A stretch of 64,000 nucleotides of DNA from Sinorhizobium kostiense (GTDB lineage Bacteria > Pseudomonadota > Alphaproteobacteria > Rhizobiales > Rhizobiaceae). The translations under genes were made by a program, and so were the position numbers. Under the pieces are notes generated by a model. It was given only the letters and a program-made list of their open reading frames with translations. It was not told the origin of the DNA and did not search any database. Location of the stretch: positions 1,361,297 to 1,425,296 of the forward strand of contig NZ_JAGILA010000001.1 of the NCBI RefSeq assembly GCF_017874595.1, in the 5' to 3' direction. Of the stretch, positions 25,172 to 33,172 are shown piece by piece (position 1 is the stretch's first letter; each line of letters opens with the position of its first letter).

Positions 25172-25640
25172 GCTGCTGTGCGATGTCGGCGCCGATCTGT
25201 GCGGCAAGAAATTCATCGATGCTCAGCGACAGCGCAATTTCCTGGGAGACGTCCCATTTTGCCATGATCAGCGACCAGCGCCGGCGAACATATCTGCCGT
25301 AGCTTACCTTAGGGACCGACGGCAGGTGCCGGCGCGTTGGAAGGAATTCCAAAGGAGCCGAACGTGCGGCCATCAGGTCCAGGCGCAGTTCGGACAGGAC
25401 AACAACTGGAAGTTCGCCATCGGTCCGGCAAGCCTGCACAGCAGTATCAAGAATCTCGGCAAGATTGGCGGGCATTGTGCCCAGCACCGAGATCAGGGTT
25501 CTGGGTTTTGCCTGGAGGGTGGCGTCGTTTAAGACGTAATTCAGGCTCGTCTCTTCCGCGGCCAAATCGATGGCGCCCATGTCTCCCTTGGGCGTGACAA
25601 GCGAAAGGTGCCATGGCGCTCCGTCGACAATCCCGCGCAC
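25122..25640 (-). CDS. hypothetical protein downstream of the caspase-like gene
   Basis: 172 residues from GTG at 25640 (GAGGGG six bases upstream; GTG at 25646 is also possible). Mixed alpha/beta composition (PWHLSLVTPKGDMGAIDLAA, TLISVLGTMPANLAEILDTA, SLSIDEFLAAQIGADIAQQL), no signal peptide or membrane segment. I do not recognise a family. It lies 40 bp downstream of the caspase-like gene in the same direction, so co-transcription is likely. The convergent 50-bp overlap with the glycosyltransferase 3' end lowers confidence slightly. It may be a partner or substrate of the caspase-like protein, but that is a guess from position. Confidence 0.5.
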   Translation of the reverse strand: MRGIVDGAPWHLSLVTPKGDMGAIDLAAEETSLNYVLNDATLQAKPRTLISVLGTMPANLAEILDTAVQACRTDGELPVVVLSELRLDLMAARSAPLEFLPTRRHLPSVPKVSYGRYVRRRWSLIMAKWDVSQEIALSLSIDEFLAAQIGADIAQQLTCEQSRHANVGRPEY

Positions 25641-25680
25641 TGCCACCCCCTCGGTGTTTTTGCAAACCTAAGTCACAATC

Positions 25681-27822
25681 TCAGAGCCCGTTTTGCTGAA
25701 CAAACAGCTCGACCTCGCCTTCGACCGCTTTTCGTGCGGTGGCATCAAGTTTCTCGCCAACCGAGGTCAGTGTCTGTTCCGCCTTATCGACCTTGAAACG
25801 GGCCGCCAGCAATGCATTGAAATAGGCCCGCCGCAAGTCCGGCTTTCCACGGGCAAAGGAACCTTGGGCGTAACCTTTCGAAAGTTCAAGATAGGCGTCT
25901 TCAAACCCGCGGCGCGCTGACAATTCGAACAGAGCAAGCGCGCGACTCGTGTCGCGCGACACCTCGCCATCGCCCTTCAGGAGCAGGCGAGCGGCGTAAA
26001 ACGGTGCATACTGGTTGCCCATCTCCGTCGCTCGGAGCATCAGATCCAGTCCTCGTTTGACGTCTTTTTGGACACCCAAGCCGCTGACATAGGCACGGCC
26101 GAGATTGTTGATCGCATCGATCTGCCCAGCATCGGCCGCGGCGGCATAAAGCTTTGCCGCCTCGACATCATCCTTCTTCACACCTGTGCCGCGGCGGAAG
26201 CTGTCGCCCAACGCATTAATTGCATTCGACCAGCCGCTTGATGCCGCGAGTTTGTACCAGAGAATCCCTTCCTCGGGGATTTTCGGTACGCCTTGGCCGC
26301 GTATGTAAGCCGATCCGACATTCGTCCTAGCTCTAAGATTTCCCAGCGACGCCGCCTTCATGTATAAATCAAAGGCACGCTTGTAATCGACCTCGCGCCC
26401 CATCCCGACACGCGCCATATATCCGAGATTAACGAGTGCGGCGCTGTATTGCTGCTCGCCGGCGAGCTCATAGAAGTGTTCTGCCCAGTCATAGCGCCGG
26501 GCTATTTCCAGCACTCGGCCAAATTGGTATTGCAGCCGCGGATTTGTGGGATCTCCAGCAAGCGCGAAGCCACAGGCTCGCAGCCCATCGCGAACATTCA
26601 CGAGCCCGTTCGTAACACCAGGTACAACACGTTGTGGGTCGTTTGGGTCGGCTGCGTAGAGGTCGCAGTCCGTTACCAGAGTTTTCATTCCGCTTCCTGT
26701 AGCTGGCATTTCGCGCGGCCAAATACGAAAAGTTTCGCTTACGGCGCGCTCGCCGGCCTGCTGAAAGACAAACTCCGCCCCGGCGGCTGCAGTATCGGCG
26801 CCGGCGGGTGGTTCAGTGGAAATAGATGTGGCGGCAAGTGCGCCGGTGACAAAGAGCCCACGCTGGTTCAGCGCGGCAATCTGGAGCTTGCTGCGCTTGA
26901 GTGCTTCCTCCGCAAGCTGGCTTTTTGGAAACGCCTTGACGAAGCGTTCGAAGTCCGTCGGGTCCGGGCTGTCCTGAATGAAGTACCAGAGCACCTGATC
27001 GATCGTTAGCGCCTCATTGGCAGCCGTGACCTCCGATGGCGCTTTACTGAGATCATTCGCCCGGAATACGAATTTGGTTTCGATCGAGCCAGTGATCCAA
27101 GGTATCTGGGATCCGTTGGTGGCGAGGCGCACGTCTCCACGGACGGTTCTGAACGTGTCATAGATGTCGAGTCCCGGCTGCTGAAGCGCATTGGCCAGCG
27201 CCGACGAATAAGGGCTGTTCACGCCTGTGCCGTCGTAAGCTACCTCGCCGGCGCCAGTGGCAAAGGCTATGAGAACCTGACCTGCGCCGGCCTCGATATT
27301 CGCCAAGCCCTCCTCCAGTCCCTTTTTGGCCGTGAGGGGATTATTGCGGCAGGCGTCGAGGATAACCAATTTGACGCCAACCGGATCGTCCTTGACGATG
27401 TCAATGAGAGAATTGAGGGCGATGGCATCATCAATGACCTCCTTCGCCGATCCCGTTCGTACATCGACGGGTAGCAGCAGGTTTCGCCCGTCATGCTGTA
27501 GCGCGTGCCCCGCATAGTAGAGAATAGACATCTCGGCGCCGAGAAGATGCGTGCGGATCGCATTCTCGAGATCGTCAACAGCTGCCTTCTTGACGTCGTA
27601 GAAAAGCAGGACATCGAACCCAAGCTCCGTCAGCGTCGCTGCAATCAGCTTGGAGTCGTTTTTTGGATTTGCCAGAGGCGCAAATTTGTACTCGCCGTTC
27701 CCGACCACGATAGCCGCTCGCCGTTCCGCGTAGGCCATCGACGAGAACGCTGCCAAAAACAGCGCCACCAGCGGGATCAGGAAAGTCCATTTCAGCCGAA
27801 AGGAAGAAATTTTCTGTACCAT
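25681..27822 (-). CDS. secreted caspase-like (peptidase C14) protein with C-terminal Sel1 repeats
   Basis: 713 residues if started at ATG 27822, which gives a clean signal peptide (LKWTFLIPLVALFLAAFSSM, then AYA). ATGs at 27876 and 27882 add about 20 residues; none has a good Shine-Dalgarno. The caspase fold starts at RRAAIVVGNGEYKFAPL. The dyad is His106 (YYAGHALQHDG) and Cys158 (VILDACRNNPL), so it looks active. A helical linker with F-x-x-F-P-x-S (289-313) leads to about six Sel1/TPR-like repeats (for example ALVNLGYMARVGMG, AINNLGRAYVSGLGVQKD). This architecture is common in rhizobia. Export to the periplasm is predicted. It is divergent from vgrG over 384 bp. Confidence 0.85.
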   Translation of the reverse strand: MVQKISSFRLKWTFLIPLVALFLAAFSSMAYAERRAAIVVGNGEYKFAPLANPKNDSKLIAATLTELGFDVLLFYDVKKAAVDDLENAIRTHLLGAEMSILYYAGHALQHDGRNLLLPVDVRTGSAKEVIDDAIALNSLIDIVKDDPVGVKLVILDACRNNPLTAKKGLEEGLANIEAGAGQVLIAFATGAGEVAYDGTGVNSPYSSALANALQQPGLDIYDTFRTVRGDVRLATNGSQIPWITGSIETKFVFRANDLSKAPSEVTAANEALTIDQVLWYFIQDSPDPTDFERFVKAFPKSQLAEEALKRSKLQIAALNQRGLFVTGALAATSISTEPPAGADTAAAGAEFVFQQAGERAVSETFRIWPREMPATGSGMKTLVTDCDLYAADPNDPQRVVPGVTNGLVNVRDGLRACGFALAGDPTNPRLQYQFGRVLEIARRYDWAEHFYELAGEQQYSAALVNLGYMARVGMGREVDYKRAFDLYMKAASLGNLRARTNVGSAYIRGQGVPKIPEEGILWYKLAASSGWSNAINALGDSFRRGTGVKKDDVEAAKLYAAAADAGQIDAINNLGRAYVSGLGVQKDVKRGLDLMLRATEMGNQYAPFYAARLLLKGDGEVSRDTSRALALFELSARRGFEDAYLELSKGYAQGSFARGKPDLRRAYFNALLAARFKVDKAEQTLTSVGEKLDATARKAVEGEVELFVQQNGL

Positions 27823-28206
27823 TGGCCCGGTAAGCCCAGTTGCTGCTTCGTTCAATTGATTGTCGCGAATATGCATGGCCATAGTAGTGCAATTGTTGCA
27901 GTTTCGCAGCCGGGAAAAACAGGGTGCTTTCCAATGTTCCAGGTTGTTCGGGTGCATTTCTGGCCGGATCTCAGCTCGCGACAACGTGAGATAGCGAGGT
28001 TTCACGCTCTGGATCTGCGCCAAGCAGGTCCAAGCCAAAAGAAAAAATTCATAACTCGCCGTCAGTTGGCGGGAAAATTTCGAGTTCGATACTCAACCGG
28101 GGGAGTATAGAACGGTGCAAGACATGCGTCTTTCGAGGCGGCTGGTCTTTATGGTAGGTTGATCATCGAGGACTGCCGGCGTCACGAGACAGGGGGCACT
28201 CTCCGC
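27823..28206. other. 384-bp divergent control region between the caspase-like gene and vgrG
   Basis: No gene that I can support. It contains a weak vgrG promoter candidate: TTGGCG (28066-28071), 16-bp spacer, GATACT (28088-28093). Overlapping it is a short CGCC/GGCG inverted repeat (28057-28071). The rest is moderately AT-rich leader sequence for both genes. Confidence 0.45.
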
Positions 28207-30513
28207 ATGGCCGAAGATCGCAAGACAATCGTCCGGACGCCGCTTGACCCCGCGACGCTGACCTTCACTCATCTTATCGGCCATGACGAAATCAGCCGCT
28301 GTTTCGCCTTCACCGTCGGATTTATCAGCCCCGACGAGAACGTCGACGCGCTGAAACTCCTTGGAAAACCGGTTTCGGTCGAGGGGGAGTCCGGGGATCC
28401 CAAACGCTGGTTCAGTGGGCTGGTGACGGATTTTCGCCTGATCCGCATACAGGAAGGCTTCGCTTATTACGAAGCGGAGGTGCGGCCGTGGCTTTGGCTG
28501 CTGGGAAATACAACCGATTGTCGCATTTTCCAGAACATGAGTGTTCCGGAAATCGCCGAGGAGATATTCTCGAAGTACAAGCCGGCGAAATTCGAAAAGC
28601 GGTTGCAGGGTTCCTACGAGGCGCGGGAATACTGCGTTCAGTATGACGAAACCGACCTGGACTTCGTGCAACGCCTGCTCGAGCATGAAGGCATCATGTA
28701 TTTCTTCGAGTATGGCGAAGGCGAACACACCCTTATTCTTGCCGACGCCATGAACAAGCTGAAGCCTGCGCCCGGTTATGCGACGGTCAAGTTCCGCGCG
28801 GAAGGCGAACCGACGCGACGGGACCAGGAATATATCACCGAATGGGTGGCGACAGCCTCCGTCCACCCGGGTAGCTATGCTCACACGGACTACGATTTCA
28901 CCAAGCCCGCCGCCGATCTGATGGCGCAATCGGCGCAGCCCTTCAGTCATTCGGAATCCCGGGGAGAGTACTACCGTCATCCCGGCGCACACCTCACCGT
29001 CGGTCGCGGCGATTCCGTTGCCGTCGTGAGGCGCGAGGAAATCCAGGCCGCGCACAAGCGGATCGCAGCCGCCGGCACCGTGCGCGGGCTCGCTTCGGGT
29101 TGCACGTTCAAATTGGAAGACTTCCCGCGCAAGGATCAAAACGCCGAATATCTCGTGCTTCGCGCCGACTACCGCCTTTTTGATCCCGGCTACCGGCCCG
29201 CCGCCTATGCGGAAGAGGAGACCTTCCGCGCGAGCCTGAAGGTTGCGCCCACATCGCTGGCTTACCGGCCGCCGCGCATCACGCCTCGGCCAATCATGCG
29301 TGGCCCGCAGACAGCGACCGTCGTCGGCCCGAAGGGTGAGGAGATCTTCACGGACAAATACGCGCGGGTAAAGGTGCAGTTCCACTGGGACCGTCTCGGC
29401 AAGAAAGACCAGAATAGCTCCTGTTTCGTGCGGGTCTCCCAGACCTGGGCAGGTGCGGGCTGGGGGTTCATCCAGATCCCACGCATTGGCCAGGAGGTTA
29501 TCATCGACTTCCTCGAGGGGGACCCCGACCGGCCGATCATCACCGGCAGGGTCTATAACGGCAAGGAAATGCCTCCTTATGAGCTGCCGGGCAATGCAAC
29601 GCAATCGGGGCTGAAAACGAATTCCTCGCCCGGCGGCGGAGGCTGGAACGAGCTGCGCTTTGAAGACAAGGCCGGATCGGAGGAGGTCTACTTCCAGGCC
29701 CAGAAGGACCACAACCTCTTGATCAAGAACGACCGCAGCAAGCTTGTCCAGCACGACCAGTCGGACCGCATCGACAACAATGCCAAGCATTCTGTTGGCG
29801 TGAACCTCGACGAGGATGTCGGCAACAACAAGACGACGAAGGTCGGCGTCGACCGAACAGTCAATATCGGCTCCAACGATACCGAGACGGTCGGGCTCAA
29901 CCGCTCGCTCAGCGTCGGAGTTGATGAAACGATCAGCATCGGCTCGAATTCCACCGAGACGATCGGCTCCAACCACACCCAGACAGTTGGCGTCGTCCAG
30001 ACGGTAACCGTGGGCGCGTCCCGCGTCGACTCGGTCGGGGCGACGGAAACCAGATCGGTCGGGGCGGCACAGATGAACACCATCGGCGCGACGCGGTCGG
30101 TGAGCGTGGGCAGCAGCCAAAGCCATGACATCGGTACCTCCGACAGCTGGGACATCGGCAGCGACCAGAGCGTGCAGATCGGCGGCGGACAGACGAGCGA
30201 GATCGGCAAGGGCCGCAGCGCTAAAGTTGGCAATGACGATTCGACGGAGATCGGAGGTGCCCGAGCGCTGAAGATCGCCAAGGGCAGCGCCGTCGAGGTG
30301 GGGGAGGATGGGCTGATAAAGATAGGAAAGGACCTACTTATCGATGCCGGCGATTCCGTTGTCATCAAGTGCGGCTCGGCGGCCATTGCAATGAAGAAAG
30401 ACGGCACCATTTCGATCGAAGGTAAGGATATTACTGTGAACGCCAAGGGCAAGTTCAACGGCAAGGCTTCGGGCGAGGTCGTTTGGAAGGGTAGCAAGAT
30501 CAACCATAACTGA
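28207..30513 (+). CDS. vgrG: VgrG (TssI): type VI secretion spike protein
   Basis: 768 residues from ATG 28207. The gp27-like part (TFTHLIGHDEISRCFAFTVG to about residue 360) includes the hallmark YETDLDFVQRLLEHEGI-type sequence (QYDETDLDFVQRLLEHEGIM) and is followed by the gp5 OB-fold (about 375-460, GDPDRPIITGRVYNG). From about residue 535 a triple-stranded beta-helix of 8-residue repeats (VGVDRTVN, IGSNDTET, VGLNRSLS and so on) forms the needle. There is no extra C-terminal enzyme, so effectors must be carried by the PAAR-like protein or adaptors. It is followed by a DUF6484 gene 9 bp downstream. The trimer caps the Hcp tube. Confidence 0.93.
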   Translation: MAEDRKTIVRTPLDPATLTFTHLIGHDEISRCFAFTVGFISPDENVDALKLLGKPVSVEGESGDPKRWFSGLVTDFRLIRIQEGFAYYEAEVRPWLWLLGNTTDCRIFQNMSVPEIAEEIFSKYKPAKFEKRLQGSYEAREYCVQYDETDLDFVQRLLEHEGIMYFFEYGEGEHTLILADAMNKLKPAPGYATVKFRAEGEPTRRDQEYITEWVATASVHPGSYAHTDYDFTKPAADLMAQSAQPFSHSESRGEYYRHPGAHLTVGRGDSVAVVRREEIQAAHKRIAAAGTVRGLASGCTFKLEDFPRKDQNAEYLVLRADYRLFDPGYRPAAYAEEETFRASLKVAPTSLAYRPPRITPRPIMRGPQTATVVGPKGEEIFTDKYARVKVQFHWDRLGKKDQNSSCFVRVSQTWAGAGWGFIQIPRIGQEVIIDFLEGDPDRPIITGRVYNGKEMPPYELPGNATQSGLKTNSSPGGGGWNELRFEDKAGSEEVYFQAQKDHNLLIKNDRSKLVQHDQSDRIDNNAKHSVGVNLDEDVGNNKTTKVGVDRTVNIGSNDTETVGLNRSLSVGVDETISIGSNSTETIGSNHTQTVGVVQTVTVGASRVDSVGATETRSVGAAQMNTIGATRSVSVGSSQSHDIGTSDSWDIGSDQSVQIGGGQTSEIGKGRSAKVGNDDSTEIGGARALKIAKGSAVEVGEDGLIKIGKDLLIDAGDSVVIKCGSAAIAMKKDGTISIEGKDITVNAKGKFNGKASGEVVWKGSKINHN

Positions 30514-30522
30514 GGGCATCCC

Positions 30523-30948
30523 ATGTCGGATACACGGGAACGCATTGAAGGAGTAGTGATCGGCATCTTCTTGGGCTTTGAGGCAGGCGTGCCGCTCGTG
30601 GTCTTTCCCGGCAATCCTTGCGAAACCGCACTGCCTGCGCGCACCCTGGCCGACCTTTCATCAGCGACGGTCGGTGCCGAGGTCGCGCTGCTCTTCGAAG
30701 ATGGAAAAGCGACAAGGCCACTGATCGTTGGCCGGATCGTGGACCCGGCGCGCAAAACTTCGACAATCAATGTCGTTCGGGATGGGGAGCACGTGCGGAT
30801 TATTGGCGAAGAGCGCATCGAACTTCGTTGCGGCAAGGCGACGATCATCATGGAAAAGGACGGTCACATCACCATCCGCGGCACCTATGTGACCAGCCAC
30901 GCCAGTGCTGCAAACCGCATCCGCGGCGGATCGGTGAACCTTAACTGA
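30523..30948 (+). CDS. DUF6484-type T6SS-associated protein
   Basis: 141 residues: an N-terminal small beta domain (GVVIGIFLGFEAGVPLVVFP, VGAEVALLFEDGKATRPLIV) and a C-terminal segment RCGKATIIMEKDGHITIRGT ending GGSVNLN. This layout, with LPARTLADLS in between, is the DUF6484 pattern found beside vgrG in type VI loci. The C-terminal part resembles the start of a VgrG beta-helix strand set, so it may sit on or near the spike. 9 bp behind vgrG; its stop overlaps the next gene start (TGATG). Confidence 0.75.
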   Translation: MSDTRERIEGVVIGIFLGFEAGVPLVVFPGNPCETALPARTLADLSSATVGAEVALLFEDGKATRPLIVGRIVDPARKTSTINVVRDGEHVRIIGEERIELRCGKATIIMEKDGHITIRGTYVTSHASAANRIRGGSVNLN

Positions 30949-31289
30949 TGCCGCCCGCACCTGTTCTTCGCGAGATTGTCCGCCAACATGCCGAGATGGC
31001 CGCATTCTTGTGGACGGTCTACGACTACCACCTGCTTCATCCGGAAGAGAATCCCGACATGGATGAGGTTCGGCTGGCGCGTCTGGTCGAGCGACTTGAG
31101 GCACACCTTGACGGCCTCCGCGTGGCGGGAGAGGCGGGCCGCGAGATCGCCCAAGCACTCTACAACGAGTACCCAGAGCCGGGTGAGCTTTTTGTCCTGC
31201 GCATGATTTGCGAAGGCGCGGAGGGTCTGCGCGTCGCCAACCTCGATTTGCCCAAGGTCCGCGCCTATCTGACCGCAAGACTCCGCTGA
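30948..31289 (+). CDS. short TIGR02270-like T6SS-associated protein (N-terminal domain only)
   Basis: 113 residues. EIVRQHAEMAAFLWTVYDYH, RLVERLEAHLDGLRVAGEAG and EPGELFVLRMICEG reproduce the N-terminal region of TIGR02270 proteins, which are normally about 400 residues with HEAT-like repeats and are encoded beside DUF6484/vgrG. Here the protein ends after LPKVRAYLTARLR and the following 53 bp run into a convergent gene, so the repeat domain is missing. It is either a reduced but functional form or a truncated gene. Start codon overlaps the previous stop. Confidence 0.65.
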   Translation: MPPAPVLREIVRQHAEMAAFLWTVYDYHLLHPEENPDMDEVRLARLVERLEAHLDGLRVAGEAGREIAQALYNEYPEPGELFVLRMICEGAEGLRVANLDLPKVRAYLTARLR

Positions 31290-31342
31290 CGCTGCTCTCG
31301 TCCGAATAACGGGCACCGAATTCTCGTCACATCGATGGCATC

Positions 31343-32185
31343 TCAGGTATACCGGGCACCGAACCATCCGGCTCCGTCGAAGCGGGCCGCGAGGTTCCCA
31401 CCGGCAGCGGCGAGATAAGTTTCGTTCGCGCCTAGCCGGTAGACGACGATGTTGTCCTTGATTGACCTGACACTTACCCCGTCGAAGACCAGCACGCCGT
31501 CCCCACCGCCGGCAATATGTATTTCACCGCGGAACAATGCCATCTTGTAGAAGTCGCGCCCTGGCTGGGAAACGTCGGTCCACACGGCACCCGCTCCACG
31601 GAACAGCGCCCCACCCTGACCGCTGACGAGTACGTCAGCGGTCGAGAGCGGCAGCAGGCCGACCAACACAACGTTGGTGGGAAGCGCGATCTGGGTCCAG
31701 GCACTTCCGTCGTAATGCCAGAACAGCGAGTCTTCACCGCAGACATAGAGGTCGGTGGGCGTGCTGCCGCGGATGCACAGGATCGTACCGCCAAGTGGCG
31801 GGCTGATCGCCGTCCAGCCGCTGCCATCCCACCGGTATACGATGCCGTCATCTCCGCCAGTATAGGCGAGCGCCTCGGTAAAGCCCCAGACGGTGTTGAG
31901 TGCTCGTTCCGAGACCCGGATCGCAGTCCAGGCTTCAGCGCGGAACAGGTGCACCTGGCCGTCGGCGTCACAGACGAAGAGTGGAGACGAGGGTGCGCGC
32001 CAGATGTCGGTGAACCAGACCGGCTGTTCGTAGAGTGCCGTGCGAACATTCTGCGCGCTGGCCACGTCCGATTCGGAAGAGACATATGAATAAAAGCTCT
32101 CGCCGTCGTAATAGACGACGACTGTATAGAGCACGCCGCCGGCGTCTGGCTCGGCGCCGTTGCAAGTAACGGTGTAGTCGGCCAT
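31343..32185 (-). CDS. beta-propeller-like repeat protein at the end of the T6SS operon
   Basis: 280 residues of repeated strands with the pattern hydrophobic-G-G-x-x-G-h-h-x-R/F-x-G-x-x-W (for example TGGDDGIVYRWDGSGWTAIS, CGEDSLFWHYDGSAWTQI, GQGGALFRGAGAVWTDVS), about six copies, as in Kelch/BNR-like propellers. No signal peptide. AGGAG lies 6 bases before the ATG. It follows the DUF4150 effector-candidate gene by 12 bp and is the last gene of the operon. Position suggests a partner, perhaps an immunity or carrier protein; the sequence itself does not prove this. Confidence 0.7.
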   Translation of the reverse strand: MADYTVTCNGAEPDAGGVLYTVVVYYDGESFYSYVSSESDVASAQNVRTALYEQPVWFTDIWRAPSSPLFVCDADGQVHLFRAEAWTAIRVSERALNTVWGFTEALAYTGGDDGIVYRWDGSGWTAISPPLGGTILCIRGSTPTDLYVCGEDSLFWHYDGSAWTQIALPTNVVLVGLLPLSTADVLVSGQGGALFRGAGAVWTDVSQPGRDFYKMALFRGEIHIAGGGDGVLVFDGVSVRSIKDNIVVYRLGANETYLAAAGGNLAARFDGAGWFGARYT

Positions 32186-32197
32186 TGCTGTCTCCTT

Positions 32198-33172
32198 TTA
32201 AATTGCGCCATTAGTGCCCGAGAGCGGCGGCTTGAACTTGCCTGAGGCGGGAGTCCGGACTTGCGTGTCGTTCTTCTTGTCCTCCTCCCCCGTCATCATC
32301 GGCTTGAAATGGTAGTCGCAGATCAGTCGCAAGCACTCGACGGCGGGGTGCTCGGTGCCGTCCGGTGCATCGTTCATATGCGGCTTCTTGGCTTCCTTCA
32401 TGGCCGCCATGTTGGCATCGACGACCTCCTTGTAAGTCGGATTTGTGCCCTTGGCCCGTTGCTTCTTGGCCCATTCGCCCTGGGATTTTGTCTTCCGTCC
32501 ATGCTCGGTGTTTGGATCTGTCGCGTCCTCGAGGCAAACACATGGCGCATCGTTCATGGTGTAGTCGGAGACGGTGCTGATAGCCTCGCCTCCACGAGAG
32601 TTTTGGAAGCAGGCGTTCTGCAGGATGTGGTCCGACTGCTGCTTGCCGCCGCCTTGGCACTCCTTCTCGGCGTGCTTGTAGGCATGCACCTTCATCCCGA
32701 GTTTTGCGAGAATCTCGGCGCAAGGCACGCCGCCCACGTTCAGGCCCGCGATATGCGGCCAGGGCGGAGCGTTTCCCACGGGCGAGGCATGATTGTTCGT
32801 GGCGAGGTCGGTCATTCGTATAACCGATTCACCATCAAATTTTACGTTCATTGACCAGGAGTTGAAGTATTCCTTGCCAGTGTTCTTCGAGGTGATGACG
32901 CCTTTCTTGGCGGCACAGCCGGCCTCGGTACCGGATGTCCTGGACAGATCGGATTTGTTTTTTATGTTGACGGTCTGGCCGCCGATCTTGACCGTACCGG
33001 TCCCGTTCTCAGTATCTGACGCAAAACCGAAACTGGGGTAAGGGATCGGAACTCCAGGCGGGGTCGCGGGATTTTCTGGTGGCGTGAAACAGACATCCGG
33101 AAAAGCTGCGATGGTCCTGGCGTTCACGGCCTTGCCGGATATTTCCAGGCCGTTGGCGAAAACGTTGGACAT
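32198..33172 (-). CDS. DUF4150 PAAR-like protein with C-terminal extension (candidate T6SS effector)
   Basis: 324 residues. Residues 1 to about 135 are a DUF4150/PAAR-like spike tip (FPDVCFTPPENPATPPGVPI, then SDLSRTSGTEAG). Residues about 150-300 form a separate domain with many potential catalytic or metal residues: Asp181-His182 (SDHILQNACFQN), Cys211 and Cys213 (APCVCLED), Glu223-His224 (TEHGRKT), His275, Cys280, Cys285 and His288. A nuclease-like toxin is a reasonable guess, but I cannot name the family. The DUF2169 adaptor two genes upstream is known to load such proteins onto VgrG. The start overlaps the previous stop by one base. Confidence 0.8.
   Translation of the reverse strand: MSNVFANGLEISGKAVNARTIAAFPDVCFTPPENPATPPGVPIPYPSFGFASDTENGTGTVKIGGQTVNIKNKSDLSRTSGTEAGCAAKKGVITSKNTGKEYFNSWSMNVKFDGESVIRMTDLATNNHASPVGNAPPWPHIAGLNVGGVPCAEILAKLGMKVHAYKHAEKECQGGGKQQSDHILQNACFQNSRGGEAISTVSDYTMNDAPCVCLEDATDPNTEHGRKTKSQGEWAKKQRAKGTNPTYKEVVDANMAAMKEAKKPHMNDAPDGTEHPAVECLRLICDYHFKPMMTGEEDKKNDTQVRTPASGKFKPPLSGTNGAI

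Noticed and set aside
28093..30126. A 677-codon antisense frame opposite vgrG.
   Set aside because: It mirrors the repetitive VgrG beta-helix coding sequence; composition is atypical and vgrG has clear domain evidence.
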